From Akkermansia muciniphila (GTDB lineage Bacteria > Verrucomicrobiota > Verrucomicrobiia > Verrucomicrobiales > Akkermansiaceae), in the NCBI GenBank assembly GCA_947624785.1, contig CANQLV010000005.1:62001-126000 (forward strand): a DNA stretch of 64,000 nt. Reading direction: 5' to 3'. Position 1 is the first letter of the stretch, and the number at the start of each line of letters is the position of its first letter. Shown piece after piece: positions 9,311 to 16,064 of this stretch. The translations under genes and the position numbers were made by a program. Below the pieces are notes generated by a model. The model saw only the letters and a list, made by a program, of their open reading frames with translations. It did not search any database and was not told the origin of the DNA.

Positions 9311-9793
9311 ATGGATTGTTTTGAAGAAAGGCGGCAGGTTCTCTTGGGGGAGTTGGCCGCCCTGTCCGGGGAGGGAGCCCTGTACGGTTTTTTAATGCGC
9401 CAGGGGGAGCAGTTGCCGCCCTTTGCGGAGGAATGGAGAACGGAAGGCTGCCTCCTGCGGGGATGCCAGTACCGGGTATGGCTGCGGCTGGAGCTTGCAG
9501 ACGGTCTGGTACGGATTGATGCCGATAGCGATTCCCTCATCAGCCGGGGTTTAATGGCTCTGTGGGTACGGCTATTTTCCGGCCTGAGTCCGGGAGAGGT
9601 GTTGGCGGCGGATGTAGATTTCCTTCATCGGGGCGTTCTTGGCGGCTGGTTGATTCCTTCCCGGGCGAATGCGCTGGGCAATATGGCCTCCAGAATCAAG
9701 TTGGGGGTGCTGCGGTTGAAGCAGGAGGCGCGAAGGGAGGCCGCAGTGCCTGCATCTCCTTTTTCCCTGCCGGAGTTTTTTTCAGAGCCGTGA
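9311..9793 (+). CDS. SufE-family Fe-S assembly protein
   Basis: 160 residues, cytoplasmic. Residues 46-63 carry the SufE/CsdE active-site pattern R-G-C-Q-Y-R-V-W-L, with Cys52 in the position that accepts persulfide sulfur from a cysteine desulfurase (SufS/CsdA). The downstream pattern D-S-D-S-L-I-S-R-G-L-M-A-L and R-L-F-S-G-L-S-P-G-E-V also fits SufE. The C-terminus (S-R-A-N-A-L-G-N-M) matches the family's last helix. No sufS, sufBCD or csdA lies nearby, so this is an isolated copy that may work with a distant desulfurase. It starts at the ATG at 9311 behind an A-rich leader without a Shine-Dalgarno sequence. Confidence 0.85.
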   Translation: MDCFEERRQVLLGELAALSGEGALYGFLMRQGEQLPPFAEEWRTEGCLLRGCQYRVWLRLELADGLVRIDADSDSLISRGLMALWVRLFSGLSPGEVLAADVDFLHRGVLGGWLIPSRANALGNMASRIKLGVLRLKQEARREAAVPASPFSLPEFFSEP

Positions 9794-9886
9794 AACAAGG
9801 CCCGTTGCAGAAGATGGAGACGCCCTCTAATTCCTGCCATGATGATCACGAGCAGGAAAAGAGTTCCGGCAATGGAGTTATTGATA

Positions 9887-10756
9887 ATGAAAAAGAAAGC
9901 AACTATTCACGTCCATTTGTTCGTTTATTCGGGAGACGCCGCCCTGGTGGGCGAGAATCTGCTGTGCGTTCAGCATGCTCTTCCGGAGGCTCATTTGGTT
10001 GTGATTGACGACGGGACGCATCCATGCCCGGATGAAGTGAAGGCGCAGGCGGAGGAACTGGGAGCGGAGTGGCGTGCGTCTTCCTGGGAAAGGGGCGGTA
10101 ATTTGAGAGGAAAGGCCTGCATTGAAGGGATGCTGGATGAAATGCTCCGTAGCGTTTGTGATGAAGAAGATACGCTGGTGAAGATAGATGCGGATACGGT
10201 GATGGTTTCCGGAGATGATTTGCAGCGTTTTGCCGACCGGAAGAATATGGTGTTCTGGGGCAGCGGTTCCGTGGAGCAGCGTGTGTACGGCTGCCTATAC
10301 GCCATGAAAGCGTATGCGGCCGTGAAAATCCGGGAGTATGTTCGCGGGTTGGAGTTGCTGCCGGACGCGCCGGAAGATATTGTGATAGGCACCAGCGCCT
10401 TTAATCTGTATCCGGGGGAGGAACGGCACATGATTTGTCCTCCCTTCGGTCCGGACGCGCCGGACAGCGGGTGGACGGCGTATTACTGGGGGCGCTATCC
10501 GGAGGTGAAGGGTTATCAGCGTTTCACCATGGTGACGACGGGCAATCCTCCTCCGCAGCCGCTGGACAAGCGCCACCGTTTGCCCGTCATGAAGAATTTG
10601 CGTCAGATGGCGGATATCCGGCGGCGTCTGACGGGCGGCAGGCATGGTATCATAGGAAGGGAATTCTGTCTTGCCGTTGGCGCTGTTCCGGATGCAGGAA
10701 GCACCTTGCATGAAAAACCCCCGGATGGAAAAATTTCCATCCGGGGGTGTATTTAA
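9887..10756 (+). CDS. Putative glycosyltransferase with D-x-D motif
   Basis: 289 residues from the ATG at 9887, which has GGAG ten bases upstream; the frame opens earlier, at 9839. Pattern: strand T-I-H-V-H-L-F-V-Y, acidic V-V-I-D-D-G, then T-L-V-K-I-D-A-D-T-V at about residue 100, a typical GT-A D-x-D that binds metal and nucleotide sugar. Further on come Y-A-M-K-A-Y and P-E-D-I-V-I-G-T. The layout parallels 2386-3171, so the two flank the RHS region as paralogues. I do not recognise the exact family. The last codons overlap a strong bidirectional terminator hairpin (10717-10748), so the C-terminal tail (P-P-D-G-K-I-S-I-R-G-C-I) is dictated by that hairpin. Convergent with aspS. Confidence 0.65.
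   Translation: MKKKATIHVHLFVYSGDAALVGENLLCVQHALPEAHLVVIDDGTHPCPDEVKAQAEELGAEWRASSWERGGNLRGKACIEGMLDEMLRSVCDEEDTLVKIDADTVMVSGDDLQRFADRKNMVFWGSGSVEQRVYGCLYAMKAYAAVKIREYVRGLELLPDAPEDIVIGTSAFNLYPGEERHMICPPFGPDAPDSGWTAYYWGRYPEVKGYQRFTMVTTGNPPPQPLDKRHRLPVMKNLRQMADIRRRLTGGRHGIIGREFCLAVGAVPDAGSTLHEKPPDGKISIRGCI
10717..10748. terminator. Bidirectional intrinsic terminator inside the end of the glycosyltransferase ORF
   Basis: Perfect 15-bp stem (10717-10731 with 10734-10748) with a 2-base centre. The plus-strand side is followed by GTATTT, and the minus-strand side by a T-run (complement of 10713-10717). It serves both the plus-strand gene and aspS, which converge here. Confidence 0.85.
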
Positions 10757-10765
10757 ATATTCCGG

Positions 10766-12559
10766 TTATTTTTTAGCGGGCAGTTTCACCTGGATGTGAA
10801 TGTCTCGCAATTGACGTTCTTCCGCGGCGGCGGGAGAGTCGCTCATCAGGTCCGCTCCGCGGTTGTTTTTCGGGAACGCGATGACTTCACGGATGGATTC
10901 CGCGTTGCAGATCATCATGACCAGGCGGTCCAGGCCCAAAGCAAGGCCGCCGTGGGGCGGAGCGCCGAAGCTGAAGGCGTCCAGGATATGGCCGAATTGT
11001 TCGCGGGCCTGTTCCTCCGTGATGCCGAGGGCCTTGAACATGGCGGATTGCAAGTCGCGTTCATGGATTCGGATGGAGCCGCCGCCCAGTTCCGTACCGT
11101 TGAGCACCACGTCGTAAGCCTGGGCGCGCAGGTCTGCGGAGAGTTCTCCCTTGAGCAGTTTTTCCTCGTCTTCCTTGACGGGACGGGTGAAGGGGTGGTG
11201 GATGGCAACCCAGCGCTGTTCTTCCTCATCCCAGCCCACCAGGGGGAATTCAATGACCCACAGGAAGTCGCGTTCCGTGTTGTCCTTGAGCAGTTCCATG
11301 AATTCGGCGCATTGCAGGCGCACGCGGCCCAGGATGTCGCAGGAGGGTTCCCACGGGCCGGCCGCAAAGAGGACGAGGTCCCCGGTTTCAATGTCCAGGG
11401 CTTCCGTGAGTTTTTGCTTTTCTTCGTCGGAAAGGAATTTGGAGATGGGGCTTCTCCAGTCTTCCTCGCGCACCTTGATGTAGGCCAGGCCTTTGGCTCC
11501 CGCTTCCACAGCGGTTTTCGTCAGGGCGTCGATCTGCCCGACGGAGGCGGAGCCGAAGCCTTTGGCGTTGATGGCCTTGACCACGCCGCCATTGTTTACG
11601 GCGGAGGCGAATACCTTGAAACCGCTGTTTTCAAAGATGGAGGAAACGTCCGTCAGCTTCATGCCGAAGCGGCGTTCCGGCTTGTCGGAGCCGTACTGGT
11701 CCATGGCTTCCCTCCACGTCATGCGGGGGAAGGGGGTGGGGATGTCCACATCCAGGGCTTCCTTGTACACACGCTTGAGCAGGCCTTCCACCAGGTTGTA
11801 GATGTCTTCCGGCGTGATGAAGGAGGCTTCAATGTCCACCTGGGTGAATTCCGGCTGGCGGTCCGCCCGCAGGTCTTCGTCACGGAAGCAGCGGGCGATC
11901 TGGAAGTAGCGTTCCATGCCGGCTACCATGAGCAATTGCTTGTACTGCTGCGGGGCCTGGGGCAGGGCGTAGAATTTTCCGGGAGCCAGGCGGGAGGGGA
12001 CCAGGAAGTCACGCGCGCCTTCCGGCGTGGATTTGGAAAGAATGGGCGTTTCAATTTCCAGGAAGCCGTGTTCATCCAGATAGTCGCGCGTGGTTTTGGT
12101 CACGCGGTGGCGTATCTGCATGTTGCGGGCCATGGACGGGCGGCGCAGGTCCAGAAAGCGGTATTTGAGGCGCAGGTCTTCATTGGAGAGGGCCCGGTCC
12201 AGCTGGAAGGGGAGTACGTCCGCCTTGTTGATGACGTTCAGGGTATCCGCGGAGACTTCAATTTCCCCGGTCGGAAGGTCCGCATTGGTGGTGTCCACGG
12301 TATCCGTTTTCAGGCGCGCAGCCACGGTGCCGGATATCTGGATCATATCTTCGGAGCGGAGCTGCTGGGAGGCCTTCGCCACGTCCTGGTTGACTTCCGG
12401 GTGAAAGACCACCTGCGTGATGCCGGAGCGGTCGCGCAAGTCAATAAATATGACGCCGCCGTGGTCACGGACGGAATCTACCCAGCCGATGAGGGTGGTC
12501 GGCTTGCCGATGTTCGCAGCGCGCAATTCGCTGCAGGTATGAGTGCGGTATGAGTTCAT
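10766..12559 (-). CDS. aspS: Aspartate--tRNA ligase
   Basis: 597 residues, the length of bacterial AspRS with the GAD insertion. It charges tRNA-Asp with aspartate in the cytoplasm. An N-terminal OB-fold anticodon-binding domain (about residues 1-105; G-W-V-D-S-V-R-D-H-G-G-V-I-F-I-D-L-R-D-R) is followed by the class II core. Motif 2 is F-R-D-E-D-L-R-A-D-R-Q-P-E-F-T-Q, and motif 3 is G-L-A-L-G-L-D-R-L-V-M-M-I near the C-terminus. The S-P-Q-type substrate loop appears as P-Q-A-P-Q-Q-Y-K-Q-L. The ATG at 12559 lies 33 bases after the hisS stop, so hisS-aspS form an operon, a common bacterial arrangement. It ends at the shared terminator with the convergent plus-strand gene. Confidence 0.98.
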   Translation of the reverse strand: MNSYRTHTCSELRAANIGKPTTLIGWVDSVRDHGGVIFIDLRDRSGITQVVFHPEVNQDVAKASQQLRSEDMIQISGTVAARLKTDTVDTTNADLPTGEIEVSADTLNVINKADVLPFQLDRALSNEDLRLKYRFLDLRRPSMARNMQIRHRVTKTTRDYLDEHGFLEIETPILSKSTPEGARDFLVPSRLAPGKFYALPQAPQQYKQLLMVAGMERYFQIARCFRDEDLRADRQPEFTQVDIEASFITPEDIYNLVEGLLKRVYKEALDVDIPTPFPRMTWREAMDQYGSDKPERRFGMKLTDVSSIFENSGFKVFASAVNNGGVVKAINAKGFGSASVGQIDALTKTAVEAGAKGLAYIKVREEDWRSPISKFLSDEEKQKLTEALDIETGDLVLFAAGPWEPSCDILGRVRLQCAEFMELLKDNTERDFLWVIEFPLVGWDEEEQRWVAIHHPFTRPVKEDEEKLLKGELSADLRAQAYDVVLNGTELGGGSIRIHERDLQSAMFKALGITEEQAREQFGHILDAFSFGAPPHGGLALGLDRLVMMICNAESIREVIAFPKNNRGADLMSDSPAAAEERQLRDIHIQVKLPAKK

Positions 12560-12592
12560 CTTTGTTGAAAATGCAAGGGAGGAAAGAACGTA

Positions 12593-13867
12593 TCAATCAC
12601 GGCCGGTCAGTGTGGCCACGGCATCAAACAGGTCTTCCATGGCGACGGTGGAGGAGGAGCGCGCGTGCAGGTCGCGCAGTTCCAGGGACGGGAATTCGTC
12701 TCCTACAATCAGGGCCGCACGGGCGCCGGATTTAACGGCTTTCTGAAGCTGGCCGTTGATTTTGGTGAGTGTGAGGGGCAGGTCCACGCTGTACCCCTGG
12801 TCCCGGAGGGCGGAGGCAATGGAGAGCACTTCCGCGCGGCGGTTTTCAGACGCCTGCACCATGAAGACGTCACAGCCCGCAGCGGCCAGCGCCGCATCTT
12901 TCAGCGCCTTGGCATGCGGGGTTTGGTCAATGAGGTGGGTAATGACGGCATCCCCCATGGCAAAGCCGGTGGCCGGCATGTCCACCGCATTGTTGGAGAG
13001 GGCGCCCACCAGCGTATCATAGCGGCCTCCGCCGGCCACGGCGCGCAGGCTGCGCTGCGTGTCAAAGATTTCAAAGACCAGTCCGGTGTAATAGGCCAGG
13101 CCCCGCACCACGGAGAGGTCCAGCTTGACATAACCGTCCAGACCCCGGGCTTTCAGGTCTTTCAGCAGGATGTCATAGCGTTCGGAGGCTCCGGCGGGCG
13201 GGTTTTCAATGAAGGCCACCAGGTCGCCGCGGTTGATATGGAAGGCGTCCAGTTTGCGCTGGCATTCTTCCGGACGGTCTCGTTCAAATTTGTCCACAAT
13301 GCCCAGGAAGGCGGGAATGTCCTGTTCCTGCACACCGTGTTCCGCGGCAAACCTGATCCAAGCTTCGCGGTCGGAAACGCGCACGATGAAGTCGTTCTGC
13401 GTAAAGCCCAGCTCCCTCATGCAGTCGATGGCCAGGGCAATCAATTCGGAATCCGCCCACGCAGAGCCTTCCCCAAGAATGTCCGCGTTGAATTGGTAGA
13501 ATTCACGCAGGCGTCCCTTCTGTGGTTTTTCGTAGCGGAAGCATGAGCCGATTTCAAACCACTTGAGCGGCTTGGTGTATTCGCGCTGGTAGGCGGCGGC
13601 GATGCGGCCCAGGGAGGCGGTGAGCTCCGGGCGGATGGTGATGTCCCTGTCCCCCTGGTCCGTGAAGCGGAAGAGCTGGGTGGGCAGTTCGCCCCCGCTC
13701 TTTTTAAGATAAAGCTCCGTGGCTTCCACGGTCGGGCCTTCCCATTCCAGGAATCCATAATGGTGCGCCACCCTTTTCCATGCGTTAAAGAGATAGTTGC
13801 GCACGGCGCAGTCCGACGGTGCAAAATCACGGAATCCGGGAAGTGGTTGAAAGCGAGCGTCTGGCAT
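12593..13867 (-). CDS. hisS: Histidine--tRNA ligase
   Basis: 424 residues from the ATG at 13867 (M-P-D-A-R-F-Q-P-L-P-G-F-R-D-F). An upstream in-frame extension to 13960 lacks conservation. It attaches histidine to tRNA-His. The class II core shows F-E-I-G-S-C-F-R-Y-E (motif 2), the HisRS-specific G-L-A-Y-Y-T-G-L-V-F-E loop and A-G-G-G-R-Y-D, followed by a C-terminal anticodon-binding domain (about residues 325-424: G-C-D-V-F-M-V, R-D-Q-G-Y-S-V-D-L). First gene of the hisS-aspS pair. Confidence 0.97.
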   Translation of the reverse strand: MPDARFQPLPGFRDFAPSDCAVRNYLFNAWKRVAHHYGFLEWEGPTVEATELYLKKSGGELPTQLFRFTDQGDRDITIRPELTASLGRIAAAYQREYTKPLKWFEIGSCFRYEKPQKGRLREFYQFNADILGEGSAWADSELIALAIDCMRELGFTQNDFIVRVSDREAWIRFAAEHGVQEQDIPAFLGIVDKFERDRPEECQRKLDAFHINRGDLVAFIENPPAGASERYDILLKDLKARGLDGYVKLDLSVVRGLAYYTGLVFEIFDTQRSLRAVAGGGRYDTLVGALSNNAVDMPATGFAMGDAVITHLIDQTPHAKALKDAALAAAGCDVFMVQASENRRAEVLSIASALRDQGYSVDLPLTLTKINGQLQKAVKSGARAALIVGDEFPSLELRDLHARSSSTVAMEDLFDAVATLTGRD

Positions 13868-14144
13868 AACCTGGGAAAAAGGATGTTGTCTGAGGACGAA
13901 ACAGTTTACAGAATTCCCATGCCTTGGCAAGTCCACATGCTTACGATGAAGGAATTTCAACGGAAGGCCGTCTTTGGAAGTACCTCTCTGATGAATAGAT
14001 GTGCGTGGCGGCCGTTTGGAGTTGTTTTCAGGTGAAGATGCTCATCGTTTTTTTGTTATTATTTGTTTTTTTAGATTCTAGGCAAGTTGTCGGTATGATT
14101 TTCTTAACAGGGAGTACTTGGAAGGGTGGGCAAATGTTGAGAAG

Positions 14145-14387
14145 ATGAATTCCATCTATCAGGTTTATGTGAAACAACATGGACGGGAATCCCAGGTTTT
14201 ATCTTTTCTTCCTGAAGAGATAAGAAAAAACATGAATTGTCCGGAACACCTTGTTCAATATCATCATGAAACCGGAGAGCTCTATTCCAGAGTTTTTTTC
14301 AGACAATATGGTTTGATTGATTGTTTATTGGGAAGAACGTCAGATTCCGTAGGCGTTCTCATAGGTCATATAGGAAGCAGGGAATAA
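14145..14387 (+). CDS. Small hypothetical protein
   Basis: 80 residues from the ATG at 14145; a TTG at 14118 is a weaker alternative. Mixed charged and aromatic sequence (I-Y-Q-V-Y-V-K-Q-H-G-R-E-S-Q, then S-R-V-F-F-R-Q-Y-G-L-I-D) with no recognised family. A probable intrinsic terminator (14437-14465) lies 50 bases after the stop, which supports a real gene. It is isolated, between hisS (divergent) and the convergent PNPOx-like gene. Confidence 0.5.
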   Translation: MNSIYQVYVKQHGRESQVLSFLPEEIRKNMNCPEHLVQYHHETGELYSRVFFRQYGLIDCLLGRTSDSVGVLIGHIGSRE

Positions 14388-14436
14388 AGTGAGGGAGATT
14401 TGCACGGCGTTTTCCTGTGCAATGTCGGAACATCTG

Positions 14437-14465
14437 ACGGTCCATTTGATGGAACGTCCTTTTTC
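14437..14465 (+). terminator. Intrinsic terminator after the small ORF
   Basis: Stem ACGGTCCAT/ATGGAACGT (14437-14445 with 14449-14457, one mismatch, extendable by one G-C pair) with a TTG loop, followed by CCTTTTTC. Confidence 0.65.
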
Positions 14466-14669
14466 TTGCCGGGAAGGGTCGATTCATTTCCCCGGCTTGG
14501 CCTTTTCATGCGGGTGTGGTTTCCACGTGCGGTTATATTTTTCCTCAAGGAAGGAAAGTGGTGAATGGCCGCCATTATTTCAGGGCCGCAGAGGGATTCC
14601 TGTATTTTTCAGAAGTGTACCTGATTATTTGTCTTCACGGCGGTTCCTTGATAGGGAGGCATTCCTGTT

Positions 14670-15089
14670 TTATACAATATCAAAATTTTCAGAATTGAAG
14701 TTGCTGTAGAATCTGCCCTGCGTGGCGGTAAACCGCAAGACGCAATAATCCGGGTCCGTCACTCCCCCCGGATAGTACATGTTGTCACTCTCCCTCCAAA
14801 TCATTTCCTTATAGATGCTGTCCTCCAGCACTTCCATGGAGCCGAGAAGCATGACGCCTCTGAAAAATCTCTGGTCACAAAAGTAAATGCAGGCTTTCGG
14901 ATTGTCTTGATATTGCCTTGCGCGCATGGAGGAGGTGTTGGTGGTGAAGTAGAATACCTTGATGCCCTCCCTTTTCCGGGGAGGCAGCATGGCTTTCGTG
15001 TTCGGATAGCCGTGTTCATCAATAGAGCTGATGAATGCCGCTTTCTGGTGGTCAATGAGATTTCCGACTGTTGCTTCCGCGTTTTTCAT
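14670..15089 (-). CDS. Pyridoxamine 5'-phosphate oxidase-fold flavin-binding protein
   Basis: 139 residues from the ATG at 15089; the frame extends upstream to 15131 without support. The split-barrel FMN-binding pattern of the general stress protein 26/PNPOx superfamily is visible: A-A-F-I-S-S-I-D-E-H-G-Y-P-N-T-K-A-M, K-V-F-Y-F-T-T-N-T-S-S-M-R-A-R-Q-Y, A-C-I-Y-F and G-S-M-E-V-L-E-D. Members bind FMN, F420 or haem and act in redox stress or repair. The specific PNP oxidase residues are not evident, so vitamin B6 oxidation should not be assumed. Monocistronic, transcribed away from the hyp operon. Confidence 0.85.
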   Translation of the reverse strand: MKNAEATVGNLIDHQKAAFISSIDEHGYPNTKAMLPPRKREGIKVFYFTTNTSSMRARQYQDNPKACIYFCDQRFFRGVMLLGSMEVLEDSIYKEMIWRESDNMYYPGGVTDPDYCVLRFTATQGRFYSNFNSENFDIV

Positions 15090-15323
15090 TGCTGTTCTCC
15101 TGATTGGAATGATAGGCCGGAAGAGCCGCATTGTAAACTTGCCTTATTCATTCGGGCTGTTTTTTAAACGGTTTTTCCGGGAATTGTTTGATAGCATATT
15201 TTGCCCCGGGAAGTCCGTGCCGGAAATGCGGTTCAAGGGGAGTTTGACCTTGCCGTCTCCAGGATATGACATAGGATAAATGAGATTTTTTCTCTTTTTT
15301 GGAATCTAATATCAGTATTGATT

Positions 15324-16064
15324 ATGTGTAAAGAATGCGGATGCGGAGGTGAGCACACCCATGAAAGTCACGGCCACGGCATGGACGTCCATGTTCCGGT
15401 GTTGGACGCCAATGACCGGCTGGCAGAGCGCAACAGAGGTTTTTTTGCAGCGAAGAACCTTCTGGTTATCAATGTTTTTTCTTCCCCCGGGTCCGGCAAG
15501 ACCTCTCTGCTGCAGAAGACGGCGGAGATGCTCCGCGGCCGTGTGCGCATGGGGGTGATCGTGGGTGATCTGGCGACGGATAATGATGCGGAACGCCTGA
15601 GCCGTGCGGATATTCCCGTGGTGCAGATTACGACAGGCACCATGTGTCATCTGGACGCCCGTATGATTGCAGAGGCCATGAAGAAGATGCCTCTGGACGA
15701 TCTTGACGTTCTGATTATTGAGAACGTGGGCAACCTGGTTTGCCCTGCTTCCTATGATCTGGGGGAAGGAATGCGCGTGGTGTTGCTTTCCGTGACGGAA
15801 GGGGAGGACAAGCCGTTGAAGTATCCTCCCATGTTCCATTCCGCGGATGTGGCCCTGGTGACCAAGTCCGATCTGGCGGATGCCGTGGATTTTGACCGGG
15901 ACGCCGCCCTGGCCGCCCTGAACAAGGTAGCCCATCATGCGCACGTGATTGAGTTGTCCTCCAAGACCGGAGAGGGAATGGACGCGTGGTGCGACGAGAT
16001 TGTGGAACGCGCGCGCCGCGTCCGGGAAGGCAGGATCCAGCACCATGGGCATCACCACCATTGA
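15324..16064 (+). CDS. hypB: Hydrogenase nickel incorporation GTPase HypB
   Basis: 246 residues from the ATG at 15324; a TTG at 15318 is an in-frame alternative. This GTPase delivers Ni to the large subunit of [NiFe] hydrogenase. The N-terminus M-C-K-E-C-G-C-G-G plus His residues is a metal-binding element. G1 is S-S-P-G-S-G-K-T-S (about residues 53-61), then I-I-E-N-V-G-N-L-V-C-P with the Cys used for metal at the dimer interface, T-K-S-D-L (G4) and S-S-K-T-G-E-G (G5). The C-terminus ends in H-H-G-H-H-H-H, an extra His tail. First gene of hypBFCDE; its stop overlaps hypF by 20 bases. A possible promoter (TTGCCG 15250-15255, 16-base spacer, TAGGAT 15272-15277) precedes it, with low confidence. 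Confidence 0.97.
   Translation: MCKECGCGGEHTHESHGHGMDVHVPVLDANDRLAERNRGFFAAKNLLVINVFSSPGSGKTSLLQKTAEMLRGRVRMGVIVGDLATDNDAERLSRADIPVVQITTGTMCHLDARMIAEAMKKMPLDDLDVLIIENVGNLVCPASYDLGEGMRVVLLSVTEGEDKPLKYPPMFHSADVALVTKSDLADAVDFDRDAALAALNKVAHHAHVIELSSKTGEGMDAWCDEIVERARRVREGRIQHHGHHHH

Noticed and set aside
10796..12553. 585-residue open frame opposite aspS
   Set aside because: Antisense shadow of a conserved synthetase. Composition is Gly/His/Val-rich, as expected from a GC-rich antisense frame.
14389..14709. 106-residue plus-strand frame
   Set aside because: Needs a GTG start directly after the previous stop, contains a terminator and overlaps the PNPOx gene.
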